Counted from the first letter of the stretch, positions 24,554 through 37,603 are shown. The stretch is 64,000 nucleotides of DNA from Perilla frutescens (GCA_026008535.1 BRKX01000017.1:10308501-10372500); one strand, 5' to 3'. A program made the numbers and translations. Notes: generated by a model from the sequence alone, not told the origin.

Positions 24554-24843
24554 TTTAATTGTTTAATTGCTATTATCATGGTTCAATTTCTTTTGTTGAT
24601 TTAGACATTTATTTTTATTTTGTTACAATCATATTAAGCGTTTGTTTACTAATCTTTTCTGTTCCGTGTAGGGTGTGTATGTACACATGATCAAGAGGTG
24701 TATAGCTTTGATTTGCACCTCCTCCAAGTTACTCATTATGATCTGATTACAACATTATCATATGATTTGAACCTTAATTCTTCAATTTCTTGAAATTGTA
24801 ATCTCATTTCGTTTCCATCCAAAGCAATGTTGATATTGAACTT

Positions 24844-25800
24844 TCAGATATCCCAATATGAGTTATGTTCCACTCCCACTAGCAAATTGCAGAGTTTCTC
24901 GAAAACCAATCTATAGCGAGACATGTCTATGGGAGTTTTGTAGGTTGTTTGATATGCCCAAAGAGCATCTTTGAGAAAATAACTCCGGTCCTTCCTTCTC
25001 AGTCCCATAACTTTTTCCAATATGTTTTTCACCTCCCAATTTGATACTTCCGCTTGGCCATTAGCCTGGGAATGATAAGGTGTGTTGAGTTGGTGCGTCA
25101 CCGCATACTTCTTCATTAATTTTTTTTATGGTAAGGTTGCAAAAGTGGGTGTCTTGTTCTGATTAACACCTTAGGTACTTCAAACTGGAAAAGAACATGC
25201 AATTTTAAAAACTCAGAGACAGTTTGGGAATAATTCTTGGCCGTAACTTTTGCATCCACCTATTTGAACACATAGTCCACTGCAAACACAATGTATGTTG
25301 GATTTCTAAAAGTTGGTGTTTCCCAAACATAGAAACGACTTTCTCTCATGATCTTTGTCTTCTGGTATGGTGTCAACTCCTCAAACTCCGGTAGTCAAGT
25401 AATTCACCAGATTGACATACCAAGGATCAGTCCCTGATGTGCCCAATGAATACAGATATTCATTCAAAAAAGTTTCAGTGATTGATTTTCCATCTTATTC
25501 GTATGTGATGAGTCAGCTCAGATGGTTTGCAAAATGATTCTCAGCCCCAATTTTATGTTTGATTACCAAATTAAATTCTTGGATCAAGGGGATCCATCAA
25601 ATTAGTCAAGACTTAAATTCATTCTTCGTGAGAAGGTGCTTCAATGCCACGTGGTCAGTGTAGACTGTGATCTTGGCTCTCAACATATATAATCTGAATT
25701 TCTAGAATGATAAAACCACACCTAACATTTCGTTTTCAGTAATATTGTAGTTGCATTAAGTCAGATTCAAAGTTCTATACATAATAGGTTACATGACTTT
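24844..25800 (-). pseudogene. Ty3/Gypsy RNase H-integrase relic
   Basis: Reading leftward on the - strand, RNase H comes first (about 25800-25500: YTDHVALKHLL-like, then IPLIQEFNLVIKHKIGAENH). A damaged integrase follows, best preserved at 24844-25116, where HQLNTPYHSQANGQAEVSN and ALWAYQTTYKTPI mark the end of the catalytic core. Stops and frameshifts break it throughout. The order RNase H then integrase is diagnostic of Gypsy. Confidence 0.8.
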
Positions 25801-25905
25801 CTGATGAGTCCATTCATTTCGTGTGTTTCAGGGCATTGTAGTTTGTATAAATGTCATTTTTAGTGTCTTTTGTATCGGAAAAGAACCAAAAAAATGATTT
25901 GGGCA

Positions 25906-26996
25906 TTGACAAGTCCAATTTTTCTCATGATTTTGCGTCTTTTGTCGTTCTTTTGTCCTTTATTTTTTTTTTAGTCAAAAAGAGCCAGCTTGGGCATAAG
26001 GGAGGTAGGAGGTAGTAGAATCACCCCCTGAAGGGCATTCGGATGCCAAATGATACCAAGATGAGCACCGACTTCTTGGCGGAAAGCTCTCTTTTTAAAT
26101 TCTGATTAAAATTCCTACCATTTCAGCAGTGTTGAAGGGGAAGTTCGTGATCGTGCCCACATTAACCCCAGGGTGATTGCAGAAAAAGGAGAGGGGAGCG
26201 GGCACAAGGTCAGCATTACCGGCTAAGGCAGGAGCAGTGCACTCAAGTCGCCGAGGTCAGAAGGGAGCTAAATAAGGTAAGTCTAACTGCATCCCTGAAA
26301 TCCAGGAGGCAGATCTGCTATCTAAGAAAGGTTAGATCTCGACAATCTGCGAATCAAATATTCTAAATAAGGGAAGAATCTGCCAGATATGGAAAGTCGT
26401 GGACACGACAATTTGCAGATCAAACTGAAGATCCCCTGACTTGTGAGGGAAGTTGATTTGTGCTTTGTACTCCTATATAAGCTAGTTCATGGCAAAGGCC
26501 AAAGACAACATTCTACACTTAACATTTGATACATTTTCACTTTAATTTTCCGCACTTTACATTTCTGTTCAAACAATCTTGGGCCTTATGCTCGCAGGCT
26601 ACTAGGTTTTTATTTCATGTTCTTAAATTCAACGTTAGAGTTGGATCGCTTTTGCTATTAATCTAAGTTTTTCATTTCAATTATGTCTTTTTTTATTTAT
26701 TTTAATTGTTGTTCTTAGTCTAGCATAAGCGACTAGACTCGTTATTCCAGATTGAACACATGATGAGAACTTAATGAACATGTAAGAACTGTCAGCCTTT
26801 TGGGCATTAAACTGTGTGAATTTGATTCCGTAATGTAATCATTTTCTTTGTTGTATTAAAGTAGGTTAAGCTAGTTAATCGTGACTGATCACTTATTAAT
26901 TAAAATTGTGTTCACTAGCTCTATACATGATCAATGAATCGTATCTGAATTAAAATTGTGTTCACTACCTCTATACATGATCAATGAATCATAGCT
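25906..26996 (+). repeat. Gypsy LTR, + orientation (pairs with 30790-31873)
   Basis: It starts TGACAAGTCCAA, has a TATA box (CTCCTATATAAG, about 26470) and the shared marker CTTGGGCCTTATG (about 26579). It matches the inverted sequence at 30790-31873 over roughly 1.1 kb. Near its right end a 50-bp segment (TTAAAATTGTGTTCACTA...) is tandemly duplicated. The exact end is uncertain. Confidence 0.65.
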
Positions 26997-29515
26997 GAAA
27001 GGATCAATGAATCACCAGAAATTTGATTGTGAATTTGTAATGGGTTGCTAAACATCTTGATTCTAGGATTTTCTAGTGTTGTGATCCCAGGAATTTTAGC
27101 CATATTTTTGTATTTTTTTGTAATTTTTTTATTATATTTGGATAAATGGACGATAAAGTTTGTAACTTGACTGATTGGTGAAGTAGAAATGGGGGAGAAA
27201 TTGAGAAGAATCAGAAAGGGAAGGAATGAAGAACGAAGGGGAGGAAATTTGTTAAATTGTTGCTTACATTTCCTAGGGTAGAACATGGTATTTATACCTT
27301 ACATAATAATCGGGACCACTCTTAAACTATGAAATACCCCTAGCACAATTGGACAAAAGTCCTTCTCGTGAAATACCTAAAGATTGGATTTTTATCCTCA
27401 TGTCTTTCTCCTTCACTTCTTTCATCTCCTCCGACAAGCTGATGTGCAAATCCTCTAGCAATTCTCTCTTTATTTGCCATTACAACCTCCTTGTTCACAA
27501 CAGCTAGGTATTTGGACATGGAATTAAATTGATTCAATTATTCCGTTCTTGATTTTATGTGTGCATCTCCATGTTTGATTGTCTTTGGTATTTAATTGGA
27601 TATTGGATATGATTGTGAAGTTTAAGTTCATCACTTGAAAAAGTTTAAATGATTAGCAGATTGGAGGTGTGTAACATATAGTTTAGTAAATCGAGAGATT
27701 ATTGAATTCTATGAGGAGTATTCAGTCTTAAGAACGTACGGAGTTAGATAACAATTTAGAATCGAAAGATAAGAAATTGGAGTCTAATCTACATCTAAAT
27801 TTTATCCGAGAGGGAAAAGCTAAATACTTAAGAGATCATCCTATAAACCCTAGAATTAAATAAGGTTGAATGTGTTATTTTATTCACGAAAGTCCATTAA
27901 AGTGCAAACCCTAGAATTCTTTACATTTTGGTTGTGTGTCTTTATTTGTCTCATTTTTTAAAATGTGTTTATTCAATTTTAATCACCAAAACTTCACAAT
28001 CGGTTCTCTAGATAAAACTTGTTAATTAAGTTAAATATATAGTGAAAATTCCATTATTAATCTATGTGGATATGAGCTTAGTCACCGTAGTTATTATAAA
28101 TTACCTTGTACACTTACAAGTTAATTTTTAATTAATTAAAATACCGAACAAGAGAAAAAAAAATGCAAGATTGTAGTATATTAAAAAATTATGTTGCCAT
28201 CATGCTAATTGTGGAAGGTGCATGTAGTGCTAGTGTGTTACCATGCAAGGCGTGAAGGCCACCAATACTTAAATCCTTTTTTGAATAAATGTACGCAATA
28301 TAATACAATCCATTTAATTGTTTTCATATGGAAGACCCAATTAATGTAATATAATACAATTCATTAATTATCTCATAAGCAAAGTCCTCTTTATTTAATA
28401 TTAATATGGAAACTAATATAGTATCTTAAAAAAAGTCATTGGCTTTGTTTTTTTTTTTTTTATATATATTCTAGTATTTTCTCAGTGTAATTTCTAATTT
28501 AATTTTATTTTAATATTTTTAATTATTTTTTCTTGTCAGAATTTTAAAGTTTATTTTAATTTCTAGGATCTATTTTAATTTTTAGATATTTTTTAATTTT
28601 GTGTTACCATGCAAGGCCACAAATACTTCAATCTTTTTTTAGAATTAATGTAATATAATAAAATTCATTAATTGTTTTATCTGGAAGACCCATTGTTCTC
28701 TTTGTTTAATATTAATATGAAAAATAATATAGCATATTAAAAAAAAGTCATTGGTTTGGTACTTCTTTTTGGTATTACATGCTTTTCTAAGCTTTCAAAT
28801 TTAATTTAATTTTAATCTTTTCATTTTTTCTTCTAAGAGTTTTAAGAGTTTATATTTAATTTCAAGGGTCTATTTTAATTATTTTAGACATTTTTCAAAA
28901 TTTTATTTTTTTTAAATAATATATATTAATATTCTTGCTCGTTATTTTTTATTTTTAATTAATTTATAATTAAATTTTATTTTTATTTTACAAAAATTAA
29001 AAGGTTCATGTAAAAACAATCAACTTATTAATTATGTATTTGTATTGTTTATTGTAATATATTTGTAGTTTTGTATGGTTTATTATGATATATTTGTGGT
29101 TTTGTATGTAATTCTATTTTTATTAATTATGTATTTTATCTTTTAAAACATAAAATAAAAAATTTAATACAAAATATAAAAAATCAACCAAATATATTAC
29201 CACAATTATATAATGAAAGAAAGAAAAAAAAAGAAAAAGAAAAAACCATCTGCCATACCATATTAATAATGAAAGAAAATGAAAAAAAAGAGTAAAATTG
29301 GCTGCCGAGATGAATAGTGTCTCGGTTAATTAACTGAGACACTATTCACATTTCACCAGACTAGAGAGACGTGAGCTATACTGTTGGAGAAGCCAAATAG
29401 TATTTTTGCACTTAATTCTACCATTTGCCAAGACGTGAGCTATGTTGTTGGAGAAGCTCTAAATAGAATACTACGATCATCCCCAACAACAAACACTTCA
29501 TTACAGTTAACTCTA

Positions 29516-29549
<34 letters not shown>

Positions 29550-29672
29550 GAGATAAAATTACTGATTTTTTATATTCACTCTAATAGCACCTCTCTATGT
29601 ACATTTCACTACATAATAGAATATTCTTTTTTATACTTACTACTATTCATTGAACTGTTGAATTGAATAAAT

Positions 29673-29717
<45 letters not shown>

Positions 29718-29894
29718 GTGTGTGTGTGTATATTGTAATATTTTTTATTTTTATTTAATAAATAAATAAACATATTTGTTTTACAAAACTAAAAAAATTT
29801 AGATAAACGCGATTAATTTATTTAAAATAAAACCAACATTTCATAATAGATAATTTAACAAAAACATAAATTACATGAAATAAAAATTATTTCT
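26997..29894. other. AT-rich region with a diverged duplication and microsatellites
   Basis: No convincing gene. The frames at 26981-27286 and 27340-27537 (-) have no recognisable domain. A segment starting GTTACCATGCAAGG at about 28239 recurs in diverged form at about 28602. A perfect-looking palindrome lies near 29314-29350. The phrase GACGTGAGCTAT...TTGGAGAAGC occurs twice (29370s and 29433) and resembles PIF/MITE ends. Microsatellites are (TTA)n at 29517-29547 and (TA)n at 29679-29714. Confidence 0.45.
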
Positions 29895-30420
29895 CTAAAT
29901 TTGAAAAATCTTCCCACAAATGATTAACCAAAGCCTTACGAAGTTCCAAGTGAGCACTTTGATTTTTTTTTTTAAATCGGGTAAAAAATGCTTGAATTGA
30001 TATATTCCTTCATTCATCATTTCAACATCTGGAATTAACACTTCTCTTGCGGCATCAATTGGTACATCAAGGTTTCGTTCATCCTTAACCATCATATTGT
30101 GCATGGTAATGCATGCACCCATTATATCTTGAAATCTTCTTTTTTCCAATAGCGTGCTGGATTTGCCACAATTGCAAATCGATTTTGAAGAACTCCAAAT
30201 GCGCGCTCCACATCTTTCTTACATGATTCTTATTTCATTGCAAAAAAAAAAAAACTTAGTATGAGGATCACGAATGGTTTCCACAAGAGTAGACTATTTT
30301 ATATATTTCATCAGCTAAATAATATTCCATATTTCCTTGTATAACATAATGTGCAGGTATGGCGATACCTCTAGCAAGATCAACAAATAGATGAGATATT
30401 TCCACTGCTTTGTATGTAAA
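29895..30420 (-). pseudogene. PIF/Harbinger (ALP1-like) transposase C-terminal relic
   Basis: On the - strand the order is EYYLADEIYKI (about 30330), KDVERAFGVLQNRFAIVANP (about 30215-30155), then MGACITMHNMMVKDERNLDV (from 30125). This is the C-terminal half of a DDE_Tnp_4 nuclease, where the last acidic catalytic residue lies in DVERAFG. A frameshift near 30135 separates the two main pieces and the N-terminus is gone. Confidence 0.75.
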
Positions 30421-30789
30421 AACTGTAAACTAAATAACAAAACAAAATAAAAGACAAGAAAAATATTAATAGTAAAAGTATTCCGAATTAGAACTCAGAT
30501 TTCAAACTTAACAAATACTTGACCGATCATGGGCACGCTGATTACTTATGCAAATCTAATTACCTGGTTATAGGCAACGGATCTCCCCCACTTACCCAAT
30601 CTATCCTTTCAGTTTAGCCTAGAGGTGATCTCTCGTCCCCTAAACCATAACTTGTTACCCAACCCCGATCTCTCATATGATTGTAAGCAACAAAGCAGCA
30701 TTATGATCTAGATAGACCCAGATTTACCTAGACAAACATCTATCTTATGCCCTCAGTACCCGTGATGTATCCCATCCCTTCATGACCAA

Positions 30790-31873
30790 CACACAGCTAC
30801 GATTCATTGACCATTTATAGAGGTAGTGAACACAATTCTAATTAACGAGTGATCAACCACAATTAACTAGCTTAGCCCACTGTATAATGCAACAAAGAAA
30901 ACGATTACACGACAGAACCAAATTCACACAGTTTATACCCATAAGCCTCACGGTTCTTACGTGTTCATTAAGTTCTAATCTTTGTTCAATCCGGAATAAC
31001 GAGTCTAGCCGCTCATACAACAATAAAAATAATTAAAAGAATTGAAACAAGACATAATATAAACGAAAAGCTTACTTATATTAATTGTAAAAAGAGTCCA
31101 ACTCCAACGCTGGATTGAAGAACATAAAAAACTGGAAATCCTAATTGCCTGCGGGCATAAGGCCCAAGACAAAATGCGGAAAGATAAAATAAAGCAAAAT
31201 AAATTTAAAGTGTCATAGTGCGTAGAAAGGTGTAAAAACGGTTTGAGAGGTGTTTGTTTTCTGCCATGAAATCTACTTATATAGGAGTACAAAGATGCAA
31301 GGTAAACTCCTCGACAGGCCAGTGGATCTTCAGCCCAGTCCACAGCCGTCGTGCCCAAGACTTACCATATCTGGCAGATTCTTCCCTTATTTAGAAGATT
31401 CTAAGTTGCAGATTCTGTACTCGCCGTGCCCTAATATCGCCGACATAGCAACTTTTCTTGTAGAGCCGAGCATCCTTCTGGAAGTGTCAACTTGCCTTCC
31501 GCGGCTCCTCTTTTCTTCGGCGGATAGGGTGCACTACTCCTGCTTCAGCTGATTGCGATTACTCTTGTGCCCAGTCTCCTCTCATTCTCTTCTCAATCAC
31601 TCTGGATTTGTTGTGGGCACGATCACAAACTTCTCCTTCAGCTTTTGCTCGAATAGTGGGTGATTTCTGCCAGGCTCAAGAAAGAGATTTCTGCTGAGAA
31701 GTTGTTGCCCATCTTGGTATCATTGGCACCATTGTGCCCTCCAGAAGTGATTCTTCTGCTTCCTGTCTACCCTTGTGCCCATTCTGTCTCTTTCCGACTC
31801 AAAAAAACACAAAAAAGGACAAAAGAATGAGAACAAGACAAAAACACGAGAGAATTTGGACTTGTCAGAGTAC
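30790..31873 (-). repeat. Gypsy LTR, - orientation (pairs with 25906-26996)
   Basis: Reverse complement of the same LTR family: TGACAAGTCCAAA at 31873, TATATAAG on the - strand near 31277, and the GGGCCTTATG marker near 31162. It lies directly against the gag relic to its right, so it probably inserted into that gag. The limit near 30790 is approximate; sequence down to about 30540 may belong to the same element. Confidence 0.65.
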
Positions 31874-32500
31874 TGGACCTGCAAGGCTAGATCCAAAGCC
31901 TTTACACATGCTGGCTTCTCTGGCATGTCAGGGGATCATTGTAGTGAACATTCGTTGCTTGTATTGGGCAATGTGGTCGTCGGGATCGGATACGCCATCG
32001 AATAATTTCATGCTCTAGAATGTGAATTTCGGGAGCATCTCTACGAGGCTGATTTCTTCAGTAAATGGTGAATCGACGAAGCTCGTCGGTGCAGTCTTTC
32101 GGATAGGAGTGGGGACCCCGAGGATTCGAGTTGGTATATCCTCCAATCGTTGAATTTTCTTCTCGACCTCGGATCTCGGATTGGGGTCATAGTCCTCGAA
32201 TCCAGGTGGGGGCCTAGACGGAAGTCATCATTCCCTTTGCCCTTATACGTAGGTTCTCTACTTGTACCTGCAGTAGATTGGTTAACGAACTCATGGGTTG
32301 AGTTTAGGAGTACCTGCTCTCGAAGTTTGTTAAACATTTGAGTTCGTGAGAGCGGGGGTGGTTGCGTTCGGGGAGATCCGTTAGGGAAATATTTTGACTG
32401 CGAGATAGCCTCTACTTTGGCCTTCAAAGCTGAGTTTTCTGTGCGGATCGTCGTGAGTTCAACCGTCGTGGTATCTAATTTGGTCAAAAATTTCTTTAAA
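31874..32500 (-). pseudogene. Ty3/Gypsy gag relic
   Basis: The frame 32487-32041 (LTTIRTENSALKAKVEAISQ; Pro/Arg-rich middle) continues past a frame change into a retrotransposon gag motif on the - strand (KLFDGVSDPDDHIAQYKQR, then MFTTMIP and CKGFG, about 32010-31890). The capsid is cut off at 31873, where an LTR of another family begins. It probably belongs to the element whose 5' LTR is 34982-35505, interrupted by 32520-34849. Confidence 0.7.
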
Positions 32501-32519
32501 AATATGTTCTAATAGTTTT

Positions 32520-34849
32520 CTCGGGTTGATAGAAAAAGTTTCAAGGATCGTGCCAAACTTTGAATTTTTCAATTTCGAGTTCAAATGAACTCTTGGCACA
32601 ACTTTGAATAGAAAAAGGCACATTCGTCATTATCCAATTTCTTTTTCAAAATATTATCCTATTTGTTATTATCCTATTCTTTTTCCATCATCATCCTTTC
32701 TTTTATTCGTTATTATCCTATTTATATTTCCTCTATAAATAGGAGCTTAAGGTTTCATTTTTCATTCATTTTCAAAATCGAAACGTCGAGCAGCTTCTTG
32801 AGAAGGTACGTCTCTAGTTTCCTATTTCAATTCTGAAATAGTCATTTTAAAGGTGTCAATGCGTAGATCACGATTACGTAATTGAAAATATGATTTGACG
32901 GACGATCACGATGAAAAATCGTCGTGACCGCCGCCAAAAGTCACCACCACCGCCAACCACCTCCACCTCACGCCACCACCACCATCATCCATCATAATCA
33001 TCAAGCCCCTCCCCCAACGTTAATCAATCACGCCAAGCCCCCTGTTAACCATCACCACCCCCCCTCCACCACCGTCTCAAAACGGTGATCTCTTTCGAGT
33101 CGTCGGATCAAAATATGCCTTTAGGGTTTTGTATTCTATGTATATTTATATGCATTTTCCATGTTGTCACTTTTTAATTTTGGGTATATTTTAAGTATCT
33201 GAATTTTAAATTATAGTCTTTTTCAGATCTATCTTTCGTGGATAGCCCTATCGTATTTTTAATCTCAAAAGTTGTTCCGTCTCAAAATATAGTATTTTTA
33301 TTTAAAGTTTCATATTTTTTCAGTGGGCGGATCTTGTGGTATGAATTTATTTGTACCGAATAAATTTTAGGATATGGGTTTGACCACCCCGTATGTCAAA
33401 ACTTTCTAAATGGTTTTTCTTTATAAAAATGACTTGCGTGAAGTTCCCTTAAGAATCAAAATATTTTGATGACCCGGGTGCTGCGTATTAAGGTAGTAGA
33501 TATTATAATATTTACTTCATAGCTAAGAAAGGTTAGATTTTGACTTAATGATAGTTTTTCATCGAAACTAAGTTGCCGGACAATCTTGTAGGCACAGAAG
33601 AAGGAGACTTCTAGTTGAGACCAGAATCAGAATCTAGATCTAGCTATCCCAGATCAGATTACCAGGTGGGTTTTTATGATATAAAAATATATTTCAGGTT
33701 ATTAAGCCCTGATATTTATAAAATGAATGTGATTGAATATCCAACTCATGATTGTGTTTGATGTGCTCTCCTGACTCATGTAAGTCTTACTACTGTTTTT
33801 GGTGACAAAACTACAATGGTTCACGATATCGAGCCCCAAGCAAACAGGGCAGTGTCCAACCTTAATTAGCCGGGTTGTGTACATGAACCGACTCACCGTA
33901 AGCGTTCTAGGGGAGAGTGGCGCGCAATGATGGAACTAAAAATGATTTTGTATACATGGAATTCACAAATTTTTATGTTTTGAAAGCTTTCCATGATATG
34001 TTTAAAATATGATTGGATATTCTGTTTTATAAAATGATTGTGAAGCTTTTCTCAAAGGTACCTCCTGAGTGCATTAGTACTCACGCCCAAAATCTTTTCA
34101 AATATTTTCAGGATGAGCTGCGGGATGGCGGACGGCTGTGCTAAGGCTGAAGGGCTATCTTTTGATGTATATGTTCTTTTTATGTGTGGAGTCTAACTGA
34201 GAACATGGTTACCTTTTGAGTCTGAATAAATGCACTGTATGGAGTGTTCGGTTTTCCGAATCCCATCTTTCTTTACTGTTATGGAGTGTTCGGTTTTCTG
34301 AATCCCATCTTTCTTTACTATTATGGAGTGTTCGGTTCTCCGAATTCCATTTTCTTTACTGCTACGGAGTGTTTGGTTCTCCGAATCCCGTTTACTTTCC
34401 GTTCCTGACAGGCAAAAGCCTGGCATTTATTTACTTTCCTTATTCAGACAGGCACAAGCCTGGATTTACATTAATTTCCATGTCTAGGTGAAAGCCTGGC
34501 TTTATATTGCTTTCACGATAGATGAAAGTCTGGCATCTCTTACTTCATGTATTTGGACAGACATCCGTCTGGCCTTTTTCATGCCTAACCTATTAACAGT
34601 TAGCATTTGAACTGTTATTATTTACATTGAAGTTTGCTTTCTTGGGTTCATTCTAAGAGTCATGGTATCTCGTTTGAGTCATTTCATACGCTTTAATAAC
34701 GTGGATTGATCTATTTATAGAGGTTATGCTACCCAAATTTTTGAGGCACTAACCCTATTTCTTTGATTGCTTCTATTCAACAACCCCTTTTCCCTTTCCC
34801 CAAGTAGCGCACCGGTCCCCTGCCCTTCTCCCGGGATCGGGACGTTACA
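32520..34849 (+). repeat. LTR-like block, probable solo Gypsy LTR, nested
   Basis: It ends CGGGACGTTACA at 34849, the same ending style as the LTR at 52941 (GGGGCGTTACA). It contains TATA-like CTATAAATAGGAGC (about 32734), a Pro/His-codon-like CACC-rich stretch (32940-33070) and tandem repeats at 34241-34600. CCGTCG occurs on both sides (32463-32468 and 34850-34855), but coding-like sequence seems to continue past the left one, so that match may be chance. The left edge is not resolved. Confidence 0.5.
34241..34600 (+). repeat. Two adjacent minisatellites inside the LTR-like block
   Basis: Four units of about 42 nt begin GGAGTGTT(C/T)GGTT at 34241, 34283, 34324 and 34366. They are followed by about five units carrying the small inverted motif AGGCAAAAGCCTGG and variants (34408-34580), which can form short hairpins. 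Confidence 0.75.
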
Positions 34850-34959
34850 CCGTCGCCCTGTGGTGAAGGGGTGGATGTCACCGCATCCTTTCGACTGTCA
34901 TAGATGGCAGTCGTCCCGTCCTTCCGGCTATTATTTGTTATCATGAAGTGGTCGATTGG

Positions 34960-34981
34960 AGCCCCACGGTGGACGCCAAAT
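34960..34981 (-). other. Gypsy primer-binding site
   Basis: On the - strand TTGGCGTCCACCGTGGGGCT follows the LTR end, a standard arrangement for a Gypsy element running leftward. Confidence 0.6.
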
Positions 34982-35505
34982 TGTAGAGGTCAAAATTCTA
35001 CAATTAATCATATGTTAGATTCGAGCTTCGGCGACCTACAAGACAAAAGGAAATACGTGAAGCCGAAGAACCGTCGAGAGATTGACAATCGAACGAACTC
35101 CGACGCTGAAGTCAGAATCAAGACTAGGAAAAATGGATGAATTAAATAAAGCAGTAAAACTGAATAATCATGTAAAGTTGAGCCCAGCGTTGTAGTATAG
35201 TTTCAGTGCGTTATGCGGTTTTTCGTATGTCCTTCTCTTTTCTTCGTCTAATGATAGATATTGAGAGCCCCCAACCCATTTCCGATATTTTGGGGATATT
35301 TATTATCTCTTTTAGGGTTTTTGAATGAGTCTTTCCCTTATTTGCAACGGGTTCTGACCTGGTCGCCCGTTTTTGAATTCTGCCTGGCTTTGATTTCTTC
35401 TTTAGGCCTTCGACCCCTTGACTTCGGCTATCGAGCCTTCGACCTCTCGACCTCGGATGAATATGGGCTTGAGCTTTGGGTCTTTACGGAAATGAGGCCT
35501 CTACA
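34982..35505 (-). repeat. 524-bp Gypsy 5' LTR
   Basis: On the + strand it begins TGTAGAGG and ends CCTCTACA, an 8-bp inverted terminus. The neighbouring PBS on the - strand shows that it is the 5' LTR of a leftward element with gag remains at 31874-32500. No matching 3' LTR was found in the window. Confidence 0.65.
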
Positions 35506-36880
35506 TGTGTCGTAATTGAAAATATAACATTTAACGAAAAATTACATCTTTGAATAATCTATGAATGCATAATACATGTATAGAAAGATAATTGAGTTAG
35601 CTTTCCAGTGTCACTGACCGTTCATGAATCGGATGTTTCTAGAAAATATTTTGAGCAAAATAGTGGAGGCTACGAGGCCCAGCCCGACGGACCAGCCTGC
35701 GGATCAACCGAGCCAGCCCGTTTAACTTGCGAGCCCGACCAGTATGGCCCGTTCAGTCCATTTTCTTCGGACTGAAATTTTTCGGTTCTAACCCTGTTAT
35801 TTTCTCCTTCTATTCAGGTCAACCCATCGATTTCAGGCTGAATTGACATTTCTATATGTGAGTTCTAGAGAGAGAGAAACTGTGATTAAGGTCTGTTGTG
35901 TGTGCAGTTACATCTCTTCTTCGAGTGATTCTTCTTCTTTCTTCTTCTACACCTTCTCCTCTTCTCCATGATAGTATAATCCATGAGAGTATAATCCACT
36001 TCTTGAGAGGATTTTATTATTGTTGTGTGTGTTTTGTGTGTCGGAATTAGGTTTGAGATAACTGAATGTCGGCAGGTGTGTTCTGTGGTGGATGTCCTTG
36101 TTGCAAGCCCGGTATAAGTGTTGCTGCAGTCAGATTCCTAAGTAAAGACATTGAAGTATTTGAGCCAAGCTAGATATATGTGATGTGATCCTCATCAGCA
36201 GATTGATGGCGACTCGATCTATTCCAGGATGTCAGGTCACGAATTGGATAGATTAGATGGAAATCCCTAACCCCAACTTCACAATGCAAACGAACCTAAG
36301 ATATACGAATTTCGACTCTACTGTGATTGAAAACATGAACTATAGATTGCTGTGAAGGCACAAATAAAGATGATTGATCCGTTCGATAAGTTTAGTTGAA
36401 CTTCACAAGTGTTTTTGCTAGATTCAAACAGTATAAGCCTATATATAGGTAAGCATGCAAAATAATAGAAAACCCTAACAAAGAATTAAATAACAAAAAA
36501 GAAATAAATAAAGTCTAGATTCAAAAATTAGAAAAAAAATCTGATAATCATCCTGGTTCACGACTTTCGTTCGTGAACAAGCTCGTGAATATGGTTCGTG
36601 ACTCTGCTTGTGAATCAACCAAAGATGAAACCCCTCTCGCTATCCTTTTCGCAAGCTCGTGAATTGTGGCCCTGACTCGCTTCCACCTCGTCCTAAATAA
36701 TAGAAAGTAATAATATTTGCCTATCTTTAATTTTGTTGACAAATTATTTCAATTTTATTCATATATATTGTTAGCAAATGACATTTTATATCAATTTTTA
36801 AATATTTTAATAATAGAATATATACAAGTTCTTTTATTAGCATTTAAATATCCCAAGTTTTACTTTGGGTAAATAGAGTT
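35506..36880. other. Intergenic DNA, nothing recognised
   Basis: Mixed-composition sequence with no gene. Short frames at 36548-36742 (-) show no domain. Confidence 0.4.
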
Positions 36881-37209
36881 TAATATCTCATACGATTGAC
36901 AAAATTATAATTATATCGCATACTATTTGAAATGACATTTTAATACCCGAATTATTGAAAAATTATTCAAAACTATCCGGAGTTATTTTTCGGCACCTAA
37001 GAAAAGTGACATGGCAAATTATTTTGTTAGCAAAACATGACATTTAATATCCGAATTGTTGACAAAATACTAAAAAATTTATGCTGTGTCATATTTTAGG
37101 TGTCGAAAAAAAGCCTCGATGATAGTTTATAGTAATTTTTCAATAGTTTCAATATTAAAAGAATAATATGAGATATAATTGTAAATTTTGGCAATAGTAT
37201 GGGATATTA
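36881..37209. mobile_element. MITE with long imperfect inverted repeats
   Basis: The ends TAATATCTCATAC and GTATGGGATATTA are inverted. The arms stay similar for about 130 bp each (shared blocks include AATTATATC, TATTGAAAAATTA, TTTTCG.CACCTAA). There is no coding capacity. The family was not assigned. Confidence 0.6.
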
Positions 37210-37313
37210 CAACCTCTTTACCCTTCTATTTTCTTGAAGTATAGTGAATTAAAAATATAATATTTTATTCTTTTTCTTAGTATAAAAAAAACATTATATT
37301 TGTTATTTAACAC

Positions 37314-37355
<42 letters not shown>

Positions 37356-37562
37356 TTTACAAATATTATTTTATTTCTCTTCTCCTTTTTGGTTCGTTGA
37401 TCTGAAGTCTGGTCAACTGGAAAGCCATGTTATATTATTGCTGATAGAATATTTCGATGTGCCAACAATGACATTTAAAACTTAAAAGTATGGAGGGCCA
37501 TCAAGAAAGAGAAAAAAAGTGAAATTTAGTGAAACGGCCGTCGCCATTCTTTCAGGTACTCT

Positions 37563-37603
<41 letters not shown>

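Noticed and set aside
26981..27537. Minus-strand frames of 101 and 65 codons
   Set aside because: No domain, AT-driven composition, and they overlap the edge of an LTR.
29517..29547. (TTA)n, and the arrays at 37314, 50934 and 53392, as CRISPR-like arrays
   Set aside because: Pure trinucleotide microsatellites without spacers.
32463..34855. CCGTCG direct repeats as a target duplication of a solo LTR
   Set aside because: Coding-like gag sequence appears to continue past the left copy, and no LTR-like start follows it.
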